Translations under genes and position numbers: made by a program
Assembly: GCA_902786285.1 (NCBI GenBank)
Contig: CADABX010000014.1
Span: forward strand, 1 to 51,726
Origin: Oscillospiraceae bacterium
GTDB taxonomy: Bacteria; Bacillota; Clostridia; Oscillospirales; Acutalibacteraceae
Length of the DNA: 51,726 nucleotides
Direction: 5' to 3'
The notes under the pieces: generated by a model
Told to the model about the DNA's origin: nothing
What the model saw: only the letters and a program-made list of their open reading frames with translations
Database searches by the model: none
Shown: positions 18,013 to 25,629 of the stretch, in pieces
Layout of the letters: every line of letters starts with the position of its first letter
Numbering within the stretch: position 1 is the stretch's first letter

Positions 18013-18576
18013 TCAGATGCCGATACTCTCGCACGCGTCCTGCGCCATGTGCTGCAGTTCGCCGGACAGATACGCCAGCGTCATGATCTCGAGCGCGTGG
18101 GTCAGCCGCTGCCGCGCGTCGGGCACGGGTTCTTCATAGTGCGCCGTGACCTGCATGATGATCTCCTTGAGCGCGTCGCGGTCAAACGTGCGGCGTGCGT
18201 CGGCGAGATAGAGCACCTGACAAAGCATGTTGAACAGCTCGCGGTCGGGGATGATGTCGTCCGCCGCGTCCTCCACGCTGCCGTTGATGTATTTCATCAG
18301 CGAGACGATCGTTTCGAGCTGCAGCGAGGGCTTGAGCATATTGATCAGGATCACGCGCGCCACCTGCCGCTCCTCGTAGCGGCGGTTTTTCGGGTTGGCC
18401 ACCCAGCCGCGCTTGACCCAGTTTTGGATCGTGGAGCCCTGCAGACCGGTCACCTCGCTGATTTGCGAGAGCGTGAGCCCGCGCGTGACCGACAGCAGCG
18501 GCGTGAGCACGGCAAAGGCGTTTTGTTCGAGGCCTTCTTCAAACGGAAGCATCGTTCCGGGAATGGTTTTCAGCAT
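18013..18576 (-). CDS. DUF1836 family HTH protein
   Basis: 187 aa, soluble. The N-terminal half has a MerR-like helix-turn-helix: LTLSQISEVTGLQGSTIQNWVKRG, followed by KNRRYEERQVARVILINMLK. The C-terminal half is helical and rich in Asp/Glu. This matches the DUF1836 family of Firmicute regulators. The start at 18576 has GGAGG seven bases upstream. It overlaps the ybaK stop by 7 bp, so the two form a translationally coupled pair. Target genes are unknown. Confidence 0.8.
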   Translation of the reverse strand: MLKTIPGTMLPFEEGLEQNAFAVLTPLLSVTRGLTLSQISEVTGLQGSTIQNWVKRGWVANPKNRRYEERQVARVILINMLKPSLQLETIVSLMKYINGSVEDAADDIIPDRELFNMLCQVLYLADARRTFDRDALKEIIMQVTAHYEEPVPDARQRLTHALEIMTLAYLSGELQHMAQDACESIGI

Positions 18577-19070
18577 GATTCTTCCTCCTGTGTCAGTATG
18601 TCTGCAACGGCGGCGTTTGTGACCTTGACAAGATCGGCGGGCGCAAGAAAGATCTGGGCGCCGAGGCAGCCGCCGCTGATGATGATTTCGTCAAAATCCA
18701 TCGCGTGGGCGTCAAGCACCGTCGGAAACGCCTTTTTCATCCCGATCGGCGTGCAGCCGCCGCGAATGTAGCCGGTGACAGCGAGGATATCCTTGACGTG
18801 CAGCAGCTCGATATACTTTTCGCCGACGGTCTTTGCCGCCTTTTTGAGATCAAGCTCACGCGCGATGGGCACAACAAAGACGTAATGGTTGCCGCTTTTG
18901 CCGGTGGTGACCAGCGTTTTAAACGTGCAGTCGTAGCTTTGGTGCAGCATATCGGCGATGTGGATACCGTCGATGAATGTGTCGCATTCGTAGTAGTTGA
19001 CCCGGTACGGCACCTTCTTCTGGTCGAGCCGGCGCATGGCGTTGGTCTTTTGCGGTTTTGCGTGCGGCAT
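18570..19070 (-). CDS. ybaK: Cys-tRNA(Pro)/Cys-tRNA(Cys) deacylase, YbaK/EbsC family
   Basis: 166 aa. A YbaK-type trans-editing enzyme that hydrolyses misacylated Cys-tRNA(Pro). Visible are TNAMRRLDQKKVPY at the start, FKTLVTTGKSGNHYVFVVP with the family's functional Lys, LDLKKAAKTVGEKYIELL, GYIRGGCTPIGMKK and a C-terminal FDEIIISGGCLGAQIFLAP. The start at 19070 has AAGGAGA seven bases upstream. It is the first gene of a pair with the DUF1836 regulator and is divergent from rlmA. Confidence 0.93.
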   Translation of the reverse strand: MPHAKPQKTNAMRRLDQKKVPYRVNYYECDTFIDGIHIADMLHQSYDCTFKTLVTTGKSGNHYVFVVPIARELDLKKAAKTVGEKYIELLHVKDILAVTGYIRGGCTPIGMKKAFPTVLDAHAMDFDEIIISGGCLGAQIFLAPADLVKVTNAAVADILTQEEESC

Positions 19071-19081
19071 GGCGATTCTCC

Positions 19082-19110
19082 TTGACGAAACTCAAATTCT
19101 TTACTATACT
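19082..19110 (+). promoter_or_regulatory. rlmA promoter
   Basis: TTGACG (19082–19087), 17-bp spacer, TATACT (19105–19110), 43 bp before the start codon. Confidence 0.75.
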
Positions 19111-19152
19111 ACCATAAAACGAAACTTTTTTCAACCAAAAGGAGAAAGAAAG

Positions 19153-19968
19153 ATGCAGGAGGCATTTTTTCCCGTATGCCCGGTATGCGGAAAACCGCTG
19201 CAAAGGGTCGGCCGCACGCTGCAGTGTGAACACCGGCACAGCTTCGATCTTGCCAAAGAGGGCTACGTCAATCTTTTGACCCGTCAGCACAAAAAGGCCG
19301 ACGCCACCGGCGACAGCCGCGAAATGGCGCGCGCCCGGCGTGCGTTTTTGGAAAAAGGTTATTTCCGCCCGCTGGCGGACGCGCTGATCGATCTGCTGAA
19401 AGAAAGCGGAAAAGAAATGCCGAACGTTTTGGACATCTGCTGCGGCGAAGGGTATTACGCCAAGCAAATCAAGGACGCGGCGGACTGCAATCTTTTGGGC
19501 TTCGATCTGTCGCGCGAAATGGTGCGCCTTGCGGCAAAGCGGGTACCGGACGCGCTGTTTTTCGTGGCGAATCTGGCGTCGGTTCCCCTGCCCGACCGGT
19601 GCGTGGATTTTGCGATCCATCTGTTCGCGCCGTTTCACGAGCCGTCGTTTGCGCGGCTGCTGAAAGAAGACGGCAGACTCGTCACCGTCGTGCCGGGCAA
19701 AAAACACCTGTTTGCGCTCAAAGAAGCGGTCTATGACACGCCGTATGAAAACGACGAAAAGCTGCCGCAGACGTCGACGCTGCGTCTTGCCGAAACGCGC
19801 AAAGTCAGCGCGGAGATCTTCCTCGACAACGCCGCGGACATCCGGGCGCTGTTTTCCATGACGCCATACAGCCACCGCACGAAGAGAGAAGATCTTTTGA
19901 AGTTGGAGCAGCTCGAAACGCTGCGGACGGAAATCGAGTTTGTGCTCGGAGTTTATGAGGGCAGCTAA
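19153..19968 (+). CDS. rlmA: 23S rRNA (guanine-N1)-methyltransferase, RlmA family
   Basis: 271 aa. An N-terminal zinc finger (CPVCGKPLQRVGRTLQCEHRHSFD) and KEGYVNLL identify the RlmA family, which methylates G745 or G748 in helix 35 of 23S rRNA. The SAM-binding fold follows with VLDICCGEGYYAKQI and LLGFDLSREMVRLAAKR. The start MQEAFFPVCP at 19153 follows AAAAGGAG; a longer frame through the promoter is not real. In the RlmA(II) branch such methylation can give tylosin-type resistance; which branch this is cannot be decided. A GGAATTC element begins two bases after the stop codon. Confidence 0.92.
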   Translation: MQEAFFPVCPVCGKPLQRVGRTLQCEHRHSFDLAKEGYVNLLTRQHKKADATGDSREMARARRAFLEKGYFRPLADALIDLLKESGKEMPNVLDICCGEGYYAKQIKDAADCNLLGFDLSREMVRLAAKRVPDALFFVANLASVPLPDRCVDFAIHLFAPFHEPSFARLLKEDGRLVTVVPGKKHLFALKEAVYDTPYENDEKLPQTSTLRLAETRKVSAEIFLDNAADIRALFSMTPYSHRTKREDLLKLEQLETLRTEIEFVLGVYEGS

Positions 19969-19970
19969 AT

Positions 19971-20287
19971 GAATTCGGAATTCGGAATGCGGAATTCGGA
20001 ATTGATGGACGCCGCCTGCGGCGATGCGTCAAACAAGTATCGGCAAAGCTGCAGCTTTATCATCAAGGATCGCAAATCGTTCGTTGGCGGATGATCTGTT
20101 TCCGGATACAAAAACGTACAGCAGATACAATTTACCCGTTTTCTCCTTCGGCTCGTTTGTGCCGCGGCAGATTGTTTCCGGCCGCCACACAGTTGACCCG
20201 CGACCGCAATTCCGAATTCCGCATTCCGAATTCCGAATTATATTCCGTTCCGAATTCCGAATTATATTCCGTTCCGCATTCCGAATT
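19971..20287. repeat. GGAATTC-arm element, copy 3
   Basis: Left arm 19971–20004. Extended right arm 20208–20287, with two extra TATATTCCGTT-separated blocks. The core has GGACGCCGCCTGCGGCGATG (20009–20028), TCATCAAGGATCGCAAATCG, TTCGTTGGCGGATGATCTG, GCCGCGGCAGATTGTTTCCG and GTTGACCCGCGACCGC. It is the best-preserved reference copy. It accounts for most of the 19969–20381 gap. Confidence 0.9.
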
Positions 20288-20381
20288 TTTCTTCTCCGCT
20301 TTGCCTTTTCAAAAAATGTAAAAAACCATGCAACACTTCCCCGTCCTTTCCCATCTACTCAGTTGAACGGATGTGATCACA

Positions 20382-20918
20382 ATGAAACCGGAAACCATAA
20401 AAGCACTCGTGAAACGTGCGCAGCACGGCGACACCGACGCGTTCGGCGAGCTGTATGACTGGCTGAAGCAGGATCTTTACCGCTTCGCGTTCTATCTCAC
20501 GTCGTCGCCGCAATTGGCGGAGGACGCCGTGTCGGACTGTGTTTTGCTCGCGTTTCAAAAGATTCGACAACTGAAAAAACCGCAAAGTGTACATAGCTGG
20601 TTCTGTGCCATTTTGCGCAACTGCTGCCGCGAAAAGCAGACCGAAAAGGCGCGGCTGCAGCAGCAGATCGACATCGACGCGCTCTCGCTCGTGTTGCCGC
20701 AGGAAAGCGATCTTGCGCTGCATGCTTCTCTGCACGCGGCGCTGCAAAAATTGCCGCAGGACGAACGCGAGCTGCTGCTTTTGTCCGTGCTGTTCGGCTA
20801 CAACAGCCGGGAGCTGGCAAAGATGCTTGACACAAAAGAAGGCACGGTTCGTGCGCGGCTGTCGCGCACCAAAGCGAAGCTGCGCGAAACGTTAGGCGAA
20901 GGAGAAGATGAAGCATGA
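20382..20918 (+). CDS. ECF-type RNA polymerase sigma factor
   Basis: 178 aa. Region 2 is in AFGELYDWLKQDLYRFAFYL, AEDAVSDCVLLAFQKI and SVHSWFCAILRNCCRE. Region 4 has LQKLPQDERELLLLSVLFGY, then NSRELAKMLDTKEGTVRARL and SRTKAKLRE. The start is taken at ATG 20382 with GGATG eight bases upstream; GTG at 20373 is the alternative. The stop overlaps the next gene's ATG (ATGA), so it is cotranslated with a membrane protein likely to be its antagonist. Upstream, a TGCAAC...CATCTA pair with suitable spacing could be an ECF promoter for autoregulation; this is tentative. Confidence 0.92.
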   Translation: MKPETIKALVKRAQHGDTDAFGELYDWLKQDLYRFAFYLTSSPQLAEDAVSDCVLLAFQKIRQLKKPQSVHSWFCAILRNCCREKQTEKARLQQQIDIDALSLVLPQESDLALHASLHAALQKLPQDERELLLLSVLFGYNSRELAKMLDTKEGTVRARLSRTKAKLRETLGEGEDEA

Positions 20919-23062
20919 AACAGGATAAATTCAACGACGAAGCATTGCAATCGCTGTTTGACACCGAGCTCGAGCTGCCGCAGTCGCTGCAGACGGATGC
21001 GGTCAAAGACCGGCTGCAAACCGGCAGCATCAAACAATTCAAGGCGAAAAAGCACCTTGTGCCCAAGCTCATTGCCGCTGCGGCGGCGGTGGCGATCGTG
21101 GTGACAAGTGTGTCCATGCTGCCGCGGCACCGCCATGTGTCGATCGTTCCCGTGGCGGAGCCGACGAGTCAGAGCGCCGAAACCCAAAGCGCGCCCAAGC
21201 CCGTCCGCACGCTCGACGCGCCGGTGCTCTCCAAATTCCAAAGTGACAGCGACCTCAAAGCGTATTTTGCCAACCTCTATGACGAACGCAAGCGCATGTA
21301 TTTCTACGGCGCGAAGAGTGCCGATATGGTGGAAAACGCGGCGCCGGCGATGCCGCAGCAAAGCGTGACTGCGGCGGGCACAAACACGGTCGGCGAATCC
21401 TTCAGCGCAGTGGCGAAAGACGCCGCAAACGGCAGCTACGGCCAGACCAATCTGCGCGACAATGCCGTGGACGAAGCGGACGTGCTCAAAAACGACGGAC
21501 GCTATCTCTATATCGCGGGGAACCACGCCCTTTCGATTGTGGACACACAGACGATGGAAACCGTCTGCACCGTAAAGCCGGAACCGAAAGGGAAATACGA
21601 CGGCTGCCGCATCCTCGACGCCTATGTGCAGGGCGACCGGCTGGTTGTTTCTGCGCAGGTCTACAGCCGCGCCGAACGCAAAGACACCGCGGACGGCGAA
21701 ATCTATTACGGCTTTGAGCCGTGGCTTTCGTTCAGTGACATCGCGCAGTTTGTCTATGACATCAGCGACCGCAAACACCCGGCGTTGGTGCGCGAAATGG
21801 ACCAGAGCGGCACCTTTGTGCAGTCGCGCATGGTCGGGTCGGTGCTCTATACCGTGACGCAGTACAGTGTGCCGCTGGGCAACAAGGACGCGATTGAAAA
21901 GAACTTTGTGCCCGCCGTGGACGGCAAAAGGCTGACGAGTGACAATGTGCTGATCCGCGACAAGGACGCCGGCGACAGCACCTATCTGGTACTCACCGCA
22001 TTTGACACGGCAAAGAAAGACAGCGCCGTCAACAAGGTCAGCGTTCTCGGCTTTTCGAGCGACCTGTACTGCACCGCCGACACGCTGTATCTGATGTCCA
22101 CCGACTGGCGCTGGACAGACGACAGCACAGACGGCCGCTGCAAAACGAACCTCTATGCGTTTTCGCTGAACGGCACCGAGATCTCTCTGAAGGCAACCGG
22201 CGCGGTACCGGGCGAGGTGAACGACGACTACGCGATTGACCAATACGGCGGCTATTTAAGGATCACCACGACCGATTATGACTACCAAAAGGACGTGGAC
22301 GTCAGTGCGCTCTATGTGCTGAACGACAAGCTGGAAATCGTGGGACAGCTCGAAAACTTCGCGCCCGACGAACAGGTGCAAAGCACGCGCTTTTTGGGCA
22401 ATCTCGTCTACGTCGTCACCTTCCGCAACACCGACCCGCTGTTTGCGATCGACCTGAGTGACCCGGCGAAGCCGACGATCCTCGGTGCGGTGAAGCTGCC
22501 CGGCTTTTCGAGCTATCTGCATCCGCTGGACGACCATACGCTGCTCGGCGTGGGCTACAGCGGCGACGACGAAAGCGCCGATCTGAATACGGTGAAGCTC
22601 TCGCTTTTCGACATCAGCGACCCGACGCACCCGCAGGAAACGGACAGCCGCGTGATCAAGCAGGCTGACACCGACGTAGACTATGAGCCGAAAGCGTTTG
22701 TGTTTGACAGCAAGAGCGGCGCGTTCTATCTGCCGGTCAGCTACAATCTCTTTGAAAAGAACGGCAACTATGCCGGTATCCAGTATGTGCTCAAACGCTA
22801 TGCGGCGGCAAACGGCAAGTTCACCGAAGAGCAGGCATATGTCCACGGCGCAGAGCAGGGCGGCTATGCTTACAGCTCCCTGTTCCGCGGCACGTTTATC
22901 GGCGACAAGGTCTATACTGTGACGGATACCACAGTGAAGGAATTTGATCTTGCCGGCGGAGAACTCACACGCACGGTGCAGTATGCCGAACGCGAGCAGC
23001 CGGAGGACGGCGTTTACGTGACCAACCCTCCCCTCGTCTACAACAGCGCGATCGAAGGCTGA
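20915..23062 (+). CDS. Membrane-anchored beta-propeller protein, putative anti-sigma/sensor
   Basis: 715 aa. A short charged cytoplasmic region (1–47) precedes one transmembrane helix (LVPKLIAAAAAVAIVVTSVSM). The large extracellular part matches the C-terminal beta-propeller family (PF09826-like): NLRDNAVDEADVLKNDGRYLYI, SIVDTQTMETV, VYDISDRKHPALVREM, LFAIDLSDPAKPTILGAVKLPG and HPLDDHTLLGVGY. Four-base overlap with the sigma factor gene implies fixed stoichiometry. The cytoplasmic segment is about the size of a minimal anti-sigma domain, so the protein may sense an envelope signal and release sigma. That role is inferred from context and is not shown by a recognised anti-sigma motif. Confidence 0.85.
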   Translation: MKQDKFNDEALQSLFDTELELPQSLQTDAVKDRLQTGSIKQFKAKKHLVPKLIAAAAAVAIVVTSVSMLPRHRHVSIVPVAEPTSQSAETQSAPKPVRTLDAPVLSKFQSDSDLKAYFANLYDERKRMYFYGAKSADMVENAAPAMPQQSVTAAGTNTVGESFSAVAKDAANGSYGQTNLRDNAVDEADVLKNDGRYLYIAGNHALSIVDTQTMETVCTVKPEPKGKYDGCRILDAYVQGDRLVVSAQVYSRAERKDTADGEIYYGFEPWLSFSDIAQFVYDISDRKHPALVREMDQSGTFVQSRMVGSVLYTVTQYSVPLGNKDAIEKNFVPAVDGKRLTSDNVLIRDKDAGDSTYLVLTAFDTAKKDSAVNKVSVLGFSSDLYCTADTLYLMSTDWRWTDDSTDGRCKTNLYAFSLNGTEISLKATGAVPGEVNDDYAIDQYGGYLRITTTDYDYQKDVDVSALYVLNDKLEIVGQLENFAPDEQVQSTRFLGNLVYVVTFRNTDPLFAIDLSDPAKPTILGAVKLPGFSSYLHPLDDHTLLGVGYSGDDESADLNTVKLSLFDISDPTHPQETDSRVIKQADTDVDYEPKAFVFDSKSGAFYLPVSYNLFEKNGNYAGIQYVLKRYAAANGKFTEEQAYVHGAEQGGYAYSSLFRGTFIGDKVYTVTDTTVKEFDLAGGELTRTVQYAEREQPEDGVYVTNPPLVYNSAIEG

Positions 23063-23239
23063 GATCTGAATCTTCCTATGTGCCGGACCGCTTGCGCGTG
23101 GTCTGTCTGTAGATTGGGAACCAATGATATCGATATACTGCCCTGTGGGCAGTTCGAGATACCGTTCTTCGAACGGTTCGAGACAGAAGGCTTCGCCTTC
23201 TTCGATATGTACACGCCGCGCGTGCACAAGGAACAACAA

Positions 23240-23270
23240 AACGCAGTCCGACAAAGCGGGCTGCGTTTCG
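23240..23270. terminator. Bidirectional terminator between beta-propeller gene and thiT
   Basis: Stem AACGCAGTCCG (23240–23250), loop ACAAAG, stem CGGGCTGCGTT (23257–23267, one G-T pair). T-rich on both strands. The 23063–23239 stretch has only small hairpins (ACTGCCC-TGT-GGGCAGT, ACCGTTC-TTC-GAACGGT) and no gene. Confidence 0.8.
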
Positions 23271-23285
23271 TTTATCAAGTGAGGA

Positions 23286-23885
23286 TTATTCAGCAGTTTT
23301 CCCGTGCTTCAGGGCACGCAGACGCGGCGCACGGAAATCGAGGAGCGAACCGAGGATCAGCGCACCGATCACGGTCATGATGAGCTCCGGCAGCATATAC
23401 GAGCCGTTGTAGGTCAGCGAATAGACCAGCACCGGCGTGTCTTCGGCATAGCCGCCCCAGATGGTGGCGCCGGAGATGAAGTGGCAGATGAAGCGGATGA
23501 CCGACACGAGCGCACCGCCGGCCGCCATGGAGAGCGCCTGGTTTTTGATCGAGCTGCGGAACACGCCGCCCAAGCCCAGTGAGCCGAACGCGACGATGTA
23601 GTCGGCAAAGATGAGGATCAGATACGCCGCGATGCCCGTGACATAAGAAAAGTTTTCAAGACCAAACAGCATTTCGATCACACCCATGGCAAAGCCCGTG
23701 AGGAGACCCCATTTGACGCCGTGGCGGTAGCCGATGACAACGATGGGCAACTGGGCAAAGAACGTGACCGAACCGCCGAAGGGCAGCTTGAACGGTGTGA
23801 ATTCGTTGAGCACGATCGCCAGCGCGAGCATGATCGCGCATTCGGCGAGCCGCTGGACGGATGAGATTTTTCGGGTTTCCTGCAT
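23286..23885 (-). CDS. thiT: Thiamine ECF transporter S component ThiT
   Basis: 199 aa with six predicted membrane helices. The ThiT pattern is clear: ECAIMLALAIVLNEFTPFKL, FGGSVTFFAQLPIVVIGYRHG, KWGLLTGFAMGVIEMLFGL, and an aromatic-rich region near HFISGATIWGGYAED with YSLTYNGSYMLPE. It captures thiamine and docks on the shared EcfAA'T module, whose genes are not here. A TPP riboswitch lies upstream in the leader, confirming thiamine as substrate. Start at 23885 with GGAGTG upstream. Confidence 0.95.
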   Translation of the reverse strand: MQETRKISSVQRLAECAIMLALAIVLNEFTPFKLPFGGSVTFFAQLPIVVIGYRHGVKWGLLTGFAMGVIEMLFGLENFSYVTGIAAYLILIFADYIVAFGSLGLGGVFRSSIKNQALSMAAGGALVSVIRFICHFISGATIWGGYAEDTPVLVYSLTYNGSYMLPELIMTVIGALILGSLLDFRAPRLRALKHGKTAE

Positions 23886-23955
23886 AAAGCAACACTCCTT
23901 TTTGGGGCAAAAAAACAGCGCCCCGGATTTCTAAACATCACAAGGCGTTTTCATC

Positions 23956-24030
23956 GCTCCCTACGCCGGTATGATCCGGATCAGGTGAAAGGGTTTCGCT
24001 TGCGCGATCTCAGCCGGTGGCACCCCTGCA
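23956..24030 (-). ncRNA. TPP (THI-box) riboswitch
   Basis: The minus strand reads GCAGGGGTGCC...GGCTGAGATCGCGC...ACCCTTTCACCTGATCCGGA-TCAT-ACCGGCGTAGGGA, the THI-box consensus. It precedes thiT by 70 bp. Downstream, GGGGC...T7...GCCCC places a U-run and a hairpin just before the GGAG site, so control could act on termination, translation or both; I did not fold it. Confidence 0.95.
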
Positions 24031-24045
24031 ATATTTATTGACTGC

Positions 24046-24074
24046 ATTGTAGCACAGGCGGGAGGAAATGTCAA
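24046..24074 (-). promoter_or_regulatory. thiT/TPP riboswitch promoter
   Basis: Minus strand TTGACA (24069–24074), 17-bp spacer, TACAAT (24046–24051). The -35 box abuts the GGGATTGA repeat arm. Confidence 0.8.
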
Positions 24075-24075
24075 G

Positions 24076-24290
24076 AGGAGATTGAGGGATTGAGGGATTG
24101 AGGGATTGAGGAATTGAGGGATTGAGGGACCAGCGACCAGGGATTGAGGGAAGGGGCGCCGCATGCGGCGATGCGCCAAATGCGTTGGAACACAGGTGTT
24201 TTTTGAGCCGGCATTCCTACCGTTCTTTACGCGGGAAAAACCTGCGTCACTTCTCCCCTTAATCCCTTAACCCCTCAATCCCTTCTCCTC
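24076..24290. repeat. Inverted octamer-array element, GGGATTGA flavour, with the common core
   Basis: The left arm (24076–24152) is GGGATTGA repeated with an ACCAGCG interruption. The right arm (24252–24290) is CCCTTAAT/CCCTCAAT. The core opens with GGCGCCGCATGCGGCGATGC-GCCAAATG (24154–24182), the same core start as in the GGAATTC elements, although the arms are unrelated. It lies between the thiT and queH promoters. Confidence 0.85.
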
Positions 24291-24319
24291 TTGCCTTTCT
24301 CCTGCAACTGTGCTATAAT
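24291..24319 (+). promoter_or_regulatory. queH promoter at the element edge
   Basis: TTGCCT (24291–24296), 17-bp spacer, TATAAT (24314–24319). The expected transcription start leaves a leader of only about 10 nt before the ATG at 24335. The -35 box directly follows the right repeat arm. Confidence 0.7.
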
Positions 24320-24334
24320 CAACCCGGTGATTTT

Positions 24335-24964
24335 ATGCGCAATTATCAAAAGGAACTCGATGAGATCATTGCAAAGCATCAGCAAAACGGCGACGTGCCG
24401 CGGCTGCTGCTGCACGCGTGCTGCGCGCCGTGCTCGAGCTATTGCCTCGAGTATCTCTCGCAGTATTTTTCCATCACGCTGTTTTACTATAATCCGAACA
24501 TCTATCCCGCGTCGGAGTATACCCACCGGGTGCAGGAGGCGAAACGGCTGGTGCAGTCGCTGCCGGCCAAGCACCCGATCACGTTTTTGGAGGGCACGTT
24601 CGACCCGCAGGTGTTTTATGACACCGTGAAGGGATTGGAACACGAGCCGGAGGGCGGCGCACGGTGCGAAAAGTGCTATTTCCTGCGTCTGAGCGAAGCG
24701 GCAAAGGAAGCAAAAAAGGGCGGCTACGACTATTTTACGACCACACTGTCGATCAGTCCGCTCAAAAGCGCCGACAAGCTCAACGCCGCCGGTGAGGCTG
24801 CCGCAGAAAAGTACGGCGTGCGGCATCTGCCGTCGAACTTCAAAAAGAAAAATGGTTACAAGCGGTCGATCGAATTGTCAAAAGAATATGATTTGTACCG
24901 GCAGGATTACTGCGGGTGTGTGTATTCGCTCGACAGAAGGCAAGATGGCAAGACAGCAAAATAG
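24335..24964 (+). CDS. queH: Epoxyqueuosine reductase QueH
   Basis: 209 aa. It performs the last step of queuosine synthesis in tRNA, an alternative to QueG. Cys motifs for the Fe-S cluster and metal are LLHACCAPCSSYCLE, GGARCEKCYFLRL and YRQDYCGCVYS. The remaining core FYYNPNIYPASEY, TTTLSISPLKS and KKKNGYKRS is intact. The last eight codons (RRQDGKTAK region) and stop come from the GCAAGATG repeat arm that begins here, so the native C-terminus has been extended or replaced. The transcript leader is very short, with GGTGA just before the start codon. Confidence 0.95.
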   Translation: MRNYQKELDEIIAKHQQNGDVPRLLLHACCAPCSSYCLEYLSQYFSITLFYYNPNIYPASEYTHRVQEAKRLVQSLPAKHPITFLEGTFDPQVFYDTVKGLEHEPEGGARCEKCYFLRLSEAAKEAKKGGYDYFTTTLSISPLKSADKLNAAGEAAAEKYGVRHLPSNFKKKNGYKRSIELSKEYDLYRQDYCGCVYSLDRRQDGKTAK

Positions 24965-25004
24965 CAAAAAACAAGATGGCAAGAAGGTTGTACTGATATA
25001 ATAC

Positions 25005-25030
25005 AAAGCGGACAGGCTGCTGTCCGCTTT
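25005..25030 (+). terminator. queH terminator
   Basis: Perfect 11-bp stem AAAGCGGACAG / CTGTCCGCTTT with loop GCTG, then a T-rich tail. A's on the left side mean it could also serve the minus-strand kinase gene. Confidence 0.85.
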
Positions 25031-25049
25031 TGGTTTGTCTGATTTTTTG

Positions 25050-25592
25050 TCAGCTGCAATGATAGCAAAACGAATGCAGCAAAGCAGTGATGCTTTCTTC
25101 ATAGTCGCCGTCAATCACTGTCACACGTTCGCGTTGTGCAGAGAAGCCCTGAATCACGGCCCGGTTATCCGCTTTCAGCAGTTCCTTTGTACAGTCTGCG
25201 TCGTTGCCGCGAGATTCGATATCGGATGCGTGTGCCATGATTCTATCAAAGTGCCTATCGATATACGGTTCGGACATAGCAAGACAAATGAACCGGATGT
25301 CCTTTTGATACGAGTCTTCAAAATCCTGCCGCCAGAAGAACGGCACATAGCAGCCTTCCGCAATCAGGTTTTGTCCGTTTTCAATCGCTGTTTTGATGAT
25401 TTCCCGGATGATCGGCCACAAATAACCGGTCAGAACATCGTCGTCCTCCGGCGTCAAGGCGGTGTTGCCGCTGCGGATGAGACCCATTTTCAGATGGTCG
25501 ATGGATAAATAAGGAAATTGAAGCTGCTCCAGCAGTCTTTGCGCCAGTAAGGTTTTTCCGGTATGTGTGGCGCCTGTGATCAGAATAACCAT
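25050..25592 (-). CDS. Small P-loop kinase (zeta-toxin/chloramphenicol phosphotransferase-like)
   Basis: 180 aa with Walker A LITGATHTGKTLLAQRLLE at the very N-terminus. A substrate-side YLSIDHLKMGLIRS and NLIAEGCYVPFFW follow, then RFICLAMSEPYIDRHFDRI, which has the lid-like arrangement of small-molecule or nucleotide kinases. The substrate is not evident. Start at 25592 with GGAGA upstream. It lies alone between facing GCAAGATG repeat arms, so it is a candidate cargo gene. Base composition is closer to 50% GC than its neighbours. It could be a metabolic kinase, a resistance phosphotransferase or an orphan toxin; no antitoxin partner is seen. Confidence 0.7.
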   Translation of the reverse strand: MVILITGATHTGKTLLAQRLLEQLQFPYLSIDHLKMGLIRSGNTALTPEDDDVLTGYLWPIIREIIKTAIENGQNLIAEGCYVPFFWRQDFEDSYQKDIRFICLAMSEPYIDRHFDRIMAHASDIESRGNDADCTKELLKADNRAVIQGFSAQRERVTVIDGDYEESITALLHSFCYHCS

Positions 25593-25629
25593 CTTCTCTC
25601 CCCCATCTTCTTGCCATCTTGCCTGCTTG

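Noticed and set aside
24076-24152. Possible CRISPR array in the GGGATTGA repeats
   Set aside because: The units are 8 bp and directly abutting with no spacers. The facing complementary arm and the absence of cas genes rule out CRISPR.
25050-25592. Zeta-toxin/antitoxin module
   Set aside because: Walker A is present, but there is no adjacent small antitoxin gene and no epsilon-like partner. A general small kinase is the safer call.
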